Origin: Triplophysa rosa
Taxonomy: Eukaryota > Chordata > Actinopteri > Cypriniformes > Nemacheilidae
Reading direction: 5' to 3'
DNA: 64,000 nt
NCBI RefSeq assembly: GCF_024868665.1
Contig: NC_079904.1
Coordinates: 22,189,325-22,253,324 of the forward strand
The position numbers and the translations under genes are program-made. The notes beneath the pieces are model-generated. The model was not told the DNA's origin. It did no database searches and saw only the letters and a program-made list of their open reading frames with translations. Shown piece by piece: positions 53,550-64,000 of the stretch (position 1 is its first letter; each line of letters starts with the position of its first letter).

Positions 53550-54244
53550 GCAGAGCCAGAAAAGGGGGGAGGTGACTCTGAAGACACAATAAGGAGGCAA
53601 GCGTACTCAACATGAGGTGGATTTCGCGCAGTGTAAATCATTAAGAGGTTTATACAAGGCCCCTGCTATTACTGAACATATGGGAGAACATTATACTGCC
53701 CACTGTTACTTACTAGACCTTAATTACTGAGAGAAATGGAAGAAAATCTCACTAACGCTATAATTTATTTGACACTAAGTTAATTGAGAGCAGACCCATG
53801 ACATTATAATATGAGCGCTCAATTTCTCTGAGAAAGGATGAAACACGTGAACATAGACAGATACAGTTTTCTAGAAAAGTATTTGGATAGCTAAACTTAT
53901 TAAATGCCATTGCGATAAAAATAAAAACTTATTTGCAACCAAACAAACAATCCTAAATGGGTTTTTTTTTCTTTCTTTCTTTTAAAATGATCGGTTTCTT
54001 CAACCATATTGTGTCAGTCAGGGTGAGTTTTAGTGGATGTATAAAGTTCACCTGACACCAATTCACACAGGTGTCCCTAATCACAATATTAACATCTGGC
54101 AACCAAAATGTCTCTTCATTTTAAACTGTGTATTTACCTTATTCGAAACTATTTTCTATTTAAAACTTAAAAAGATCTTTGTGAAATGCTCCAGTGGTTT
54201 GGTATTTGTATGCAATGATTACATTATTTTACAATCTTAAAAAC
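53550..54244. other. intergenic
   Basis: AT-rich; nothing recognised. Confidence 0.3.

Positions 54245-54293
<49 letters not shown>
54245..54293. repeat. (AG)n microsatellite
   Basis: About 48 bases of AG repeat with one interruption near the start. Confidence 0.95.
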
Positions 54294-54295
<2 letters not shown>

Positions 54296-54694
54296 AGCCC
54301 TTACGAAAATTAACCATTACTGGTGAAAACTAAAAACCAAAAAAACATGGTTACTGTAGCAAAACAATAGACCAATCAAATTGAATAAATACACCAAAAA
54401 CATGGTTATTACAAAAAATTATTTTCGTAAGTTTGTAAACTAAAAGACTGAATGGGAGACCTATAAGATGTATAGGTTTTCATGCACGATAGTGTTACTT
54501 TACAATGTCCTTTTATGCCTAACGCACGCATATTGTTTTACAATATTATGCATATACAAAGAATGTAACGTAATCCACAAGTTGTGTACGTGATCAGTGT
54601 GTTGCGCGCAACAGTTTCAATCTCAATTTCACAACCGTTACTCGGAACCATACAGTAAAGCACACTCAAATATTTAAAGACATTATTTACTTAC

Positions 54695-54960
54695 CACATC
54701 TGAAATGAAGGAAACTATCGATCATTATTCGTTTTATTCTTATTACACGTCGCACTCTTCAGTGTTGCATCGTTTATGTTCCTAGTCAGAAGTACATGTC
54801 GTTCTCTCCTCGAGCTCTGCGTCCAACCATCACGAGCCAGAGCGAGAGCGCGCAGCCAGCGAGTGAAACCACACCTCTCCAAACTCTCTAAACCACAGAA
54901 CAGTCCTTCACAGAAAACCTGCTTTTTTTCCACTTAGCTACAGCTCAGAGATGTTGTTTG
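54695..54960 (-). promoter_or_regulatory. candidate distal non-coding first exon / CpG promoter
   Basis: A CpG-enriched block (about 54780-54900, with GAGCGAGAGCGCGCAGCC) stands out from AT-rich surroundings. On the minus strand it runs into a strong donor, GATGTG/GTAAGTAA, with the exon ending at 54695. There is no long reading frame, as expected for a 5' untranslated exon. tiam2, on the same strand about 19 kb downstream, begins with an acceptor and lacks an assigned first exon, so it is the natural partner. This is an inference. Confidence 0.35.
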
Positions 54961-55429
54961 CATTCCACGTGTTAGTATTTATATCCAGCTTTATTTTAGT
55001 TCAGGTGAGAATAATGTTCTTACTCATAGTTTTCAGCTAATGTTCAAGTAGGGATAAGTTCCAAAAATCTTTCCTTTAACTTTAACGAAAATATATGCTT
55101 TGAAGAATGTTTGTATACAATGAAGTTAATAAAACGGTCTTTCTTAAATGAACACATACTTATGTTCATAGTTTTCATGATTTGCTGCTGTTTTTTGATT
55201 TGTGAATTGTTGCACTTCAGAGCTAACTTATTTAAAGGTGCAAAAATAAAAAAGCAGTCCTTATGACAGTAGCCCAAATGTCATAAAGGTGACCGAATCG
55301 CAAGATATCTGAAAATACATTAGATACAGTGAGGAATAAACAGAAATCAAATTCACACACAATGTTTCCTTACAACATAGCTCCTGAATCATTCAATTGC
55401 TGTGCTTTTTTGTCTATATAACTCTACTT
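54961..55429. other. intergenic
   Basis: AT-rich; nothing recognised. Confidence 0.3.
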
Positions 55430-55560
55430 TCATTGTATGGAACAGAGTAAAAAGAGTCAACAAATTCAGTTTAACGTTTTCGTTCCGTTAAAAAATGAAA
55501 GTCATATGGGTTTGGAACAAGAGAAAATGATGACAGAATATGTTTGGAGGAACTGTTTCA
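55430..55560. mobile_element. degraded TTAA MITE arm
   Basis: AAGTCATATGGGTTTGGAAC and GAAAATGATGACAGAATATG correspond to the right arm of the family. Terminal TTAA absent. Confidence 0.45.
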
Positions 55561-55755
55561 TGTCTTGCTAAAGTCTGAGTCAGTGTATACGGAACATTCG
55601 GCACATCCTTGTGACCACACATCATAACCTCTAACGTGTTAACAAGAGGAGCCTGATCTCAATTTCTACAAGACACGTCCAGCGCAAACAACTTCCAGAC
55701 ATGAGTTATTATTTAAACAATCTGTAGTATTACCACACGGAGAGTAAACAGTCAG

Positions 55756-55778
55756 ACACACACACACACACACACACA
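55756..55778. repeat. (AC)n microsatellite
   Basis: A short perfect AC run. Confidence 0.9.
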
Positions 55779-56054
55779 TTTCTCACATTACAGAAAATCT
55801 TTATTTAGCCTTTGCAGTTGAATTGTCCACAACTGTCTGACCACCACATCTCACACAAAATCAACCCCAACAGCCATCTTGTCTCTGCCTGAATGTTCCA
55901 TTGTCACTGCCGCCCTCTGTTTCTCTTTCTCTGTGTCTCTGTCGTGGTCTCATCTGTTTGGTTGGACGTCCTCATTCACACAAACACGCGTCCGTCTTGG
56001 CCTCTCACCGCAGCTCCTGATCACACAAACACCATTACACACATCAATATTCCG

Positions 56055-56552
56055 ATGAACACAGAGAAAGATATTTAGAAGAATGCTTGTAACCAAACAA
56101 TTCTTGGCCAACCGTTGACTACCATAAAATTACTTTATGTATTTTTTGTTCTATTTTTATTCTTTCGAAGCAAAAAGAAACATGTGTGACAGAAAGCAAT
56201 TAATAACTAAGCTTATTTAGTAATCAATACTTCACGTATCCATGGCAACAGATCAGCATGTTAAACTGAAGCAGTAAATGACGGGATTCACTGGAGGGAC
56301 ATAGTTTATATTTTTAAACTATATATAAGGAAAATCCCTATGTATGCATGTATAAAGTTTTCATATTATTTGGAGGCTATTACATGAATAAAACTGTGGA
56401 ACAAGCACTGATGTTTTGTCACGAGACATGCAAGAACCAATGACATTCAATGTTATGAACATGGTGCCATATTTGACTTTACCATGCAGGTTTGAAATGA
56501 GTTGAAGGTGAGTAAATTATCAAATATTTATTTTTGGGTGAATTACTTTAAT
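56055..56552. mobile_element. TTAA MITE arms separated by unrelated sequence
   Basis: The left part, GATGAACACAGAGAAAGATA then CCAACCGTTGACTACCAT, and the right part, GGTTTGAAATGAGTTGAAGG with GGTGAATTACTTTAA, are the two halves of the family. They are 350-400 bases apart instead of adjacent, so something inserted between them. Confidence 0.45.
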
Positions 56553-58589
56553 ACATTTAAAACATTCAAACAATACACACATTTAAAAGTAAAAATAGTC
56601 ACAAAGGTTAACAATGTTAAAAGTGAAATTTGAACATGGAGGAGATGCTACATAGACACACAGAGCTAAAGGCCGACATTTTTGTTGACAGGACAGAGCA
56701 AACATTATAAAAAAATAGAAGTCTCACCCATAACCATGCTACCCGTCCCATATAATTACACACATTCGACAGCAATTCCCTGGAAAATGAACAAACCCGC
56801 CATAGGTTTGTATAAGTGAGTAAGAATGGATGCCATTATGAGTCAGGCCATAAGAATGAGTGGTGAAGTTGGTGCGCTGTGGTGAGTCACAGCTCAAAAC
56901 CACAGTTCCTCGGAGGAATTCACAGGAACCTCAGGCGTGCTAATGTCACGGCCCACAGACTGATGCCACATTGTATGTTGATATTTAGTTCTTATGTTGA
57001 GTTTTACAAAAATCATCTGGTCATGTTTGGAATGTTTATAATGGAAATCTAGTCTTCAGGTTTATAGGAACCAGAGCGGTATTGACCATTCACTGTCTAC
57101 CCCACTATGTAAAGTCGTTGGGGGTGGTTGCTGGGGTGATACTTTGTGGTTACTATAGTATTTTGAGTGGACTCCTTCAGGTCAACTACTGTCATGGTGA
57201 AGCTGAAGTTTGAAAGGAATTTCACTTTAAATGAGTTCACTTAAGAGAAACAATTGAGATGTTTGTAGCAAGATACATAAATTAAATAACATTCAGTTTA
57301 TTGACACACACAAATAATAAAGCAAAACTGTATGCACTTAACAACACACCCAATGGATTCTATGTACAATAATAATATTGAAAAAACAAATATTTAAATC
57401 GGTTGACACACAGAGCTGTAATAGTTTCCAGTATGTGGTCAAACTTTTGGGAATATTCTTCCATCCATATAACTGTCCATCATTCAAGCATGCGGCTGAA
57501 TGGAAACATCAAGTTAATATTTATTCATCTAAATATTCAGTTAAAGAGCGCTATGCTCTGGGATGGCTATTGTTGTTCTGGAAAGTGCCCATCATCACCG
57601 GGCTGGACATAAGTGACCACTAAAAAGAAATATGCTCTTATAGTAAACATCAACTGAAAGCGTTGTAGTTCATTCTCTGTCCAAAACACACAAACGCACA
57701 CACTTCCTTGGTTAAGACTGAGTGTTGTTTTCTGAGTGTGACCTCTAATCCATTATTTGATATTTGTGAGCGTGTTAGACGGCTGTCTGTTAGCCTCAGG
57801 CAACTTGAGAAAAGAAATAGTAACATTGTTATTTAAAGCTCATGTTTAAAAAGCTTTGGTATATGTGCTGGCTGCGTATGTGCAACATAAGTTATTTGTG
57901 TCTGATAATTCAGCTGTGCATATAAAATGTTGTGGTTACTACAAAAACATTACCAACACGGCTGAAAATGTGTATGTCATGACCGAAACATGGGATGTTT
58001 TGTCAAAAATAAAGTATATTAAATTATCAACTAAGATGTTTACCTTTGATATGATACAATTTGCATATAAAACAATTTTTTTCAAGATGTTTCCAACTGA
58101 CTTTGACTTTGCACCAATTCTGTAGAATGGCCCAAATATGCACTAAAAGTGGCTCTTGGCCTGTATTCATATGGGAGCCTATAAAGCACCATATCTTGGT
58201 GCTTCAGTCGTTCTTCTAAAGTTTTTTCAGCATACATGGGCTTAACAGTTTCAGTTTCAGTTTATTGTTTATATAGCGCACATAAACACAACAAAAGTTG
58301 ACCACAGTGCTTTACGCAATCTAAAACAACACTCCAAGAAAATAAAGAAGGGTAAAAAAAGAACAGATAAAACAAATAACTAAATGTTAAATGCACGGGA
58401 CAACAGATATTAACAGGTTTTTATTTGAAAGCGATGCTACATATAGCACCTCAGTCTTCCTAAAGAACTGCTGAAGAACCTTTAAAGAAGCACTATGGTT
58501 CCATATAAAGTGGTTCCAAGCCAAGAACCACTTTTCGTGCTATATAGCATCATTTTTTTAGAGTGTGCTTTAAAAACATTATAGTACGG
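56553..58589. other. intergenic
   Basis: No gene. 58440-58560 has GAAGAACC/GGTTCCA words like the repeat at 18510-18635. CAGTTTCAGTTTCAGTTTAT at about 58246-58265 begins another repeat-like stretch. Confidence 0.3.
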
Positions 58590-59165
58590 AAGAGTATTAG
58601 GGCCAAGCAATAAAAAAATATATAAAACCTTTTTGAGATTAAAGTCATTATAATGCGAAATTAAACCCGCAGTTTTTTGTGGAAAAAAGTTGAAATTAAA
58701 TGTTGAGAATAAACTCAATAAATTTCGAGAATAAAGTCGTTGTGTTTCGAGAAAAAATTCTTTCAATTTCGAGAAAAAAAACTCGAAATAAAATGTCGAC
58801 AATGAACTCACTATACTTTGAGAATAAAGTCGTTGTGTTTCGAGAAAAAACTCGTTAAATTTCGAGAAAAAACTCTTTGAGAATAAAGTCGTGTTAAAAA
58901 ACGTGTTAAATTCTTCTAAAGAGACCCAGCCGCTGATAGTATTTCTTTGTTACTGAAGGAAAGCCTAAAGTATAGCTTGACTAAGTGATACAACTCTGCC
59001 ATGTCCTCATTCAGTAATACGCAATGAACATGACCCTGATATAGGATAAATGTTTATTCTCGATATTTTATTTCAACTTTTTTCTCTAAATTTTAGAGTT
59101 TTCTTCTCGAAACACAATGACTTTATTCTCAAAGTATAGTAAGTTTATTGTCGACATTAAGTATG
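58590..59165. repeat. large inverted repeat with internal tandem units
   Basis: The unit TTTGAGAATAAAGTCGTTG plus TGTTTCGAGAAAAAA recurs in direct orientation at about 58722, 58818 and (partly) 58878. It appears in reverse at about 59050-59162, where CTCGAAACACAATGACTTTA is the mirror. The arms are about 100 bases, separated by about 170 bases. It resembles a fish MITE class; ends are uncertain. Confidence 0.65.
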
Positions 59166-59170
59166 TAGCA

Positions 59171-59305
59171 AGTATAAGTAAAGGATAATCCATGCATTAA
59201 AATCCTCCAGGAGGCCAAGAACCACCTGACACGAAGTGGAACCTCCGCGAAGTTCATTTAAAATCCTTTAATGCTTGGCTATTCGTGGATTATCCTGCTT
59301 ATACC
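59171..59305. mobile_element. short palindromic element with AGTATAAG end
   Basis: AGTATAAGTAAAGGATAATC at the left mirrors GATTATCCTGCTTATAC at the right, with CATGCATTAAAATCC mirrored by TTTAATGC inside. Confidence 0.55.
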
Positions 59306-59655
59306 ATAGTCAGACTCATTTGCCAACTTAAAGCTGATATTGATGTTTACAGTGCAAGTTTTGATCAGACAGGTGAAAATTACAGTTATTTTCGTAAATT
59401 AATTTCAAACATTGATCAAACTGACTGGAACTAACTTTTAATGCACACCTTCCACCCAATCAGAATCCAGTATTCAAACTGACTATGGTACAAATCTTTG
59501 TTAAAGACCCAGTGAAATCAAAACGAACTTTTTTTGCTGATGAAATTCATCAATGAAGCATAATGCACTAGATTGGAGATAGGGGATGATCCAGACAGTG
59601 TAAACATTTACATTAAAGCCTTAATTTCGCGTTAGTGTGATGCGAGTGGTTGACT
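59306..59655. other. intergenic
   Basis: Nothing recognised. Confidence 0.3.
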
Positions 59656-59830
59656 GGGGCCTCATTTATAACCGTTGCGTACGCACAAAACATGCCCTGA
59701 AAGAGGCGTACGCCACTTCCCACACAAAAGATGGGATTTATAAAAACAAACTTGACGGAAAAATTTACGCACCTGCACGCAAACTCTGACCCATGCGTAC
59801 GCACATTCTGGAGACAAGGGGCGACACAAA
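59656..59830. mobile_element. GGGGCCTCATTT-family MITE, left half
   Basis: Starts GGGGCCTCATTTATAACC and shares GACCCATGCGTACGCACATT and CTGGAGACAAGGG with the copy at 45050-45405. The right half is missing. Confidence 0.62.
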
Positions 59831-60290
59831 TGGTGAGTTAGTGAACTTAGATTGCAGAAACTAAGATTGATAAAAACGATTATAAGCATTAATGCCTCAC
59901 ACACATTTAATTTGACCTCGTATCCGTTAAAGATCCACATTATCATGAAGATTAAATCTGCTCAGTTATTTGCGCTTGTATTGAGCGATAATTGTTTCAT
60001 GCACCTTCTTGTAAAATCCAACTCAAATCTTAAATAAAAATTCTATCTAAATATTTAATCAGCGCTGTCTCACCATCACACTATGAGCGCATGATGAGGA
60101 GATGATCCAACTGAATAGGGACAGCATCAAATATGATAACTGCAGAACACAGTGTAAATAAACACTAAATATATTTTCCTTAAATACTGTGCATAATCAT
60201 CGAATGTCAAAGTCTGAAAATTCAGCCATAAGCTCTCGCACAATCATTTCTCTTTATATTCTCGTCATCAGTCCTAACTATGTCCATAAC
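59831..60290. other. intergenic
   Basis: Nothing recognised. Confidence 0.3.
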
Positions 60291-60291
60291 A

Positions 60292-60602
60292 AAACAATAG
60301 GTTACTGTCGTAACCGTGGTTCTCTGAAACATCGAGTGGAGAGATCCACCTATGGGAAGGGCATCCGTACCTGACCTCTGTAGGAGCATCCAATTGCACC
60401 AAGTCTGGCTAGACAGACAGGAGCGCGAGCCCTATGCAAGGTGAGGACCCGCCCCCTCACCTAATGCATAAAAGCTACTGCACGCGCTACCTTTCCTCAG
60501 TGAGCATATTCACTTCTCCTGCAGCAAGCGGAGCAAACTTGGTAGATCTCTCCACTCAATGTTTCAGAGAACCGGGGTTACGACAGTAACCTATTGTTCT
60601 CT
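60292..60602. repeat. inverted repeat at the DIRS-like element end
   Basis: The left arm (60292-60350) contains AACAATAGGTTACTGTCGTA and CTCTGAAACATCGAGTGGAG. The right arm (60545-60602) is its reverse complement with about four changes. Arms of about 58 bases, spacer about 195 bases. DIRS-type elements carry inverted terminal and internal complementary regions, which fits the neighbouring reverse transcriptase. Confidence 0.7.
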
Positions 60603-61034
60603 ATCATCATCTCGTTTCGAGATCCACCTATGGGAGAACTGGACAGCTCCCTGGTTGCCCAATACACTCAACAAGGGTCCGCAAACCAGAGGACGGTCAC
60701 CCGAATGGGCGGTGCCAGACTCGTCACAAAGAGCAACTCCGACACATAGAGAGGGAGCTAAGTAACAGATTTACGGGTGACATGAGATAGCATGCACATA
60801 TAAGTGATCCTGGCAGTGCACATGGAAAACATGTAAGGTGCCAGGAGAAAGCTGGTATATGTAACAGGCGAGATGCTTAGTGACGTAAGTATGCTAAGAT
60901 CGACCTACCAAGCTTAAAAGGGGTTAAGGAAGGCTATGATGAGCCCACCCCTAAAACAGAATGAGCTACCGGGGTCCTGGTAACATCCAGCCGCTAGTAT
61001 CTGACAAACGAATGAGGAGAAGTCCAACTAGTGT
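60603..61034 (-). mobile_element. 3' non-coding part of the DIRS-like element
   Basis: Joins the inverted repeat to the end of the RNase H region. No tyrosine recombinase motif seen. Confidence 0.5.
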
Positions 61035-62706
61035 TTAATTTTGCCCTCTTACGGGCCAGGCCCAGAGAGTCACCCTGTCCGGGTGGGGGTGGTAGATTTC
61101 CCTGTTCGCCTGGGACAAGAGGTCCGTGCGTAACAGGAGGGGCCATGGCTGAGCATACAGCAGAGGAGAAATCTCCACCATCCATGGTGCTTTGGGCCAC
61201 CTGGGTGCTATCAGGTTAAGAGACAAGTTCTGATCTCTCACCCTGGCCAGGGTAGGCAGTATCAGGCAGAGAGGAGGGAATGCATAGAGCAGCACTTGTG
61301 GCCACGTGTGGGCCAGTCGTCCACGCCGAGGGGTGCGTCCTCGTCCCGTAGCGAGAAGAACATTTGACAATGGGCGTTTTCGTGCGAGGCGAAGCGATCG
61401 TCGGCCACCTGGCCGTATCTCTGCCACAGGAGGCCCACTACCTGAGGGTGGAGACGCCAATCTCTTTAGAGTGGATTCCCCCTCGATAGAAGGTCTGCTC
61501 CCCTGTTTAGAACGCCCGGAACATGGGTGGCTCGTACGGACAGAAAATTACAGGACAGTAATTAAAAAGGACAGATGTTATCTTAGCGTATCAGCACATG
61601 ATGTCCCTGCAGGCGGGGCAAAAATGTCTCTGAACCTTCCACACAGAGAGGAGCTCCAAATAGTTTATATGGGCTAAGTGAAGAGTCTTTGGCCACACAC
61701 CATTCACTGTTCTGCCCTCTTGTGTGGCTCCCCATCCTGTTAAGGATGCAACCGTCGTAACCACTTTCCACAACATGATCGCTCCTAGAGGAGTTCCATG
61801 AGCTAAAAATTCCGCCTTCCTCCAGTGGCGCAGCGCTGTTAAGCAAGGGGGTGTCACTGTTACGGTGCGACTGAGATCGTGCAAGGGGCTGAGGTGCAGT
61901 GAAAGGACCCACTTCATATAAGCCTTCATTCTCAGAAGTCCCAGAGGCAAAACTTGAATTGCCGATGCCATAATACCCTGTAATCTGAGACACGCGCGAT
62001 ACTGCACCCGCGCTCCTTCCTTGAATTGTGAGAGAGAATTCATGAAGGAGAGGATGCGCTCCCGCGATAAATGATCATGCATTGTCACTGAATTCAGCTC
62101 CAGACCCAGAAAAACAGTGATATGGCTCAGAGAGAAGTTACTCTTGCTCTCGTTCACTCTGAAGCCGAGAGAGGTGATGTGAGCGATCGCACAGCGTGTG
62201 TCTTCCATCATTTTCTCCCTGGAATCGGCTATGATCAGCCAATCGTCTATATATGTGAGGATTCTTAGACCCGCTATTCTGAGCGGAGCCAGCCCCGCCT
62301 CCGCACATAGACAGAACACTCTTGGGCTCAGAGCGAGTCCGAAGGGCAGATCTGTGAATTAGTAACACACGCCCTGGTAAGCGAAACGAAGAAATTTCCT
62401 GTGCGGAGGATATATGCTTATGTGGAAAAAAGCATCTTTCAGATCGACTGATGTGAACCAGTCGTTTTGATGAATTGAACGAGAGAGAGTGCCGTGCATC
62501 AACATTCTGAAATTGTATGTCCTTAAACGTTTGTTCAACATTCTGAGGTCCAGAATAGGACGAAGGTAGCCGTCCTTTATCGGGACTAGGAAATAATGAG
62601 AATAAAACCCCTGGTTGTACAGATGCGAGGGTATCACCCGTACCGCCCTCTTCGCGAGAACGGAGGAAATCTCGTCTTTCAGAACGTGAGCGGAGCTCTC
62701 TTCCAT
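61035..62706 (-). pseudogene. DIRS-like retrotransposon reverse transcriptase / RNase H, broken
   Basis: The minus-strand translation from 62706 shows reverse-transcriptase blocks: NQGFYSHYFLVPIKDGYLRP, SVDLKDAFFHISIYPPHRKF, then LPFGLALSPR and YIDDWLI (catalytic Asp pair). RNase H-like HINYLELLSVW follows, then LYAFPP and LIAPRWPKAPW. Block order and wording fit DIRS-type elements. A TAA stop at 62361-62359 interrupts the frame just before the LPFGL motif, and at least one frameshift lies near 61600-61625. The N-terminal part is cut off at about 62707 by an unrelated repeat. The tyrosine recombinase expected downstream does not fit in the remaining 400 bases. The copy is dead. Confidence 0.85.
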
Positions 62707-62870
62707 GTGAGAAGAGAAAGTGAAAAAAGTGAAAGTGACCTATTTGTCAGGTATGGTGACCCATACCCGAAATGTGACCTCCGCATTTAACCCATCCAGA
62801 GAGTAGTGAACACACGCACAGCAAGTGGTGAACACATGTACACCCGGAGCAGTGGGCAGCCAGGGCCGTA
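62707..62870. repeat. dispersed repeat abutting the DIRS-like element
   Basis: AAAGTGACCTATTTGTCAGG, GGTGACCCATACCCGAAATG, GCATTTAACCCATCCAGAGA and ACCCGGAGCAGTGGGCAGCC form a block I recognise as a common cyprinid repeat, family not assigned. Its start coincides with the truncation point of the reverse transcriptase. Confidence 0.55.
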
Positions 62871-64000
62871 TTATCCAATTGGCATTATGGGCACAGGCCC
62901 AGGGGCCCATGCACGCTTGGGGCCCAGGCAAGGGAAAATATTTTCACATAACAGCGTTTACGCCATATTCATTCTGCCGTGCGCTTCTCTTTCCCGTGCA
63001 CATGGAGGTGCACACACAAAACACTGTTTCTAAATTAGGAAGTCTGTCTTTTGATTTAGTCATTTTTACGAGCCCTCCAGCGGCTTTTGTTTAGAAGAAG
63101 CGCATAGCGACAAATCTAGCGACTTCTTGGATAAACCTTAGCTTTCATTCAGTGGGAAGATGTCGCCAGTGCTGTCCCGCGAGCGCGAGGTCTCTCTTTC
63201 CCGGCAGGAAGAAGTAGCACCGTACGACAGGTAACTCGTGAATAAAATGAGTACAAAACAGCGTTTCCAACAACCTGGCACTGTAATCGACTATTTGGAT
63301 ATATAAATATGAACAAAGTTCGTCTGTAAATATGCACATGGTTACCATGAGGCTGTGTGAAAGAACATATAGTCGAAATCACCACTTTTTATTGTGAGTT
63401 GTTAGATGATGTCGCCTCATGAACTGACAACAGAAACTGAAAATATGTCAATGAGAATGATTTTATTGTTGTAAATATAATGAGTTGATATACCCTCGCG
63501 GCTGTCTTAAATCTTAAAAGATTGGAGTTTTTTTACATTTATTTGGTGGTGTTTCCTTGCCAATTGTGAATTATTTTATATTGATATAATGTTGAATGTT
63601 GATCAGTAACTGCCTTACTTTACCAATATTTAGCCTTCATTATTACATAATCCACAGTGCTTTTACATACATTGCAAAATGTTAAAAAAAATATATGATG
63701 ATGTCATAATATATATGCTAAAGAAGTATACTTATAATACTCTTTAATGTCGTTTACTGTAACACATTACACGCTTACATAATAACGTGAGTCGCGAGGT
63801 GCTTGTTACACAAATAAAGTTTAACAAATGGACAAATTACTCTTGTAGTACAATCACTGCCAAAGACTGCCCATTTAGTCTTTGAAAAAATGAAGATGGA
63901 AATATTTTAGAATTGCATTTAAGAATATTTTTAAGAACTTTCTTTAATTTATCTGAAGAAAGTTCTTATATTTTCTCTAAAGAACATGTGAATCCGGCGT
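62871..64000. other. repeat edge, then unassigned sequence
   Basis: CAGGGCCGTATTATCC followed by GGGCACAGGCCCAGGGGCCC at 62863-62935 looks like one end of a hAT-type repeat; I found no partner end. From 63400 the sequence is AT-rich without recognised features. Confidence 0.35.

Noticed and set aside
53337..53641. Frames with long HTHTHT or CVCVCV runs
   Set aside because: Translations of the (AC)n microsatellite.

Overview
The window is vertebrate nuclear DNA, most likely from a teleost of the carp/zebrafish group. Evidence: a gene split by GT-AG introns, scattered gene-poor AT-rich sequence, no operons, and a dense load of repeats typical of cyprinid genomes (TTAA-flanked palindromic MITEs, hAT MITEs with 8-bp target duplications, Tc1-like fragments, a DIRS-type retroelement, an L2-like LINE tail, long AC/AG microsatellites). 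I had no database, so the species is inferred.

Two host genes are clear, both on the minus strand. cldn20 (7071-7937) is a single-exon claudin with an unusually long charged tail. tiam2 (17039-35316) is a Rac guanine-nucleotide exchange factor. I could thread it through 24 coding exons with consistent GT-AG sites and phases, giving about 1,580 residues with no break: N-terminal extension with a myristoylation-type start, first PH domain, coiled coil/extension, Ras-binding-like domain, PDZ, DH, second PH, and the conserved C-terminal tail. In mammals CLDN20 also lies just beyond the 3' end of TIAM2 on the same strand, so the pair is conserved microsynteny.

Layout: 1-7 kb holds a piggyBac-derived terminal coding fragment (133-378), an old DNA transposon split by a 181-bp near-perfect palindrome, and Tc1-like remnants. 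7-8 kb is cldn20 and its CpG-rich upstream block. 8-16.5 kb is intergenic, with an L2-like LINE tail and several TTAA MITEs. 16.5-35.3 kb is tiam2; its introns carry hAT MITEs (one 298 bp, with a perfect 8-bp duplication), other MITEs and an AT-rich tandem array. 35.3-60 kb has no recognised coding sequence. It contains a CpG-rich block near 35.6 kb and another ending in a strong minus-strand splice donor at 54.7 kb (candidate tiam2 5' non-coding exons), an internally deleted LTR retrotransposon (39.7-40.4 kb), a 2.8-kb hAT element containing a second complete hAT element (40.8-43.6 kb), and many MITEs. 60.3-62.7 kb is a decayed DIRS-like reverse transcriptase. The rest is repeat debris and unassigned sequence.

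I did not find a new multi-gene system. The most informative novelties are the expanded claudin-20 tail, the nested transposons with intact target duplications, the collapsed LTR element, a short tiam2 intron largely made of a dispersed repeat, and the candidate distal first exon.
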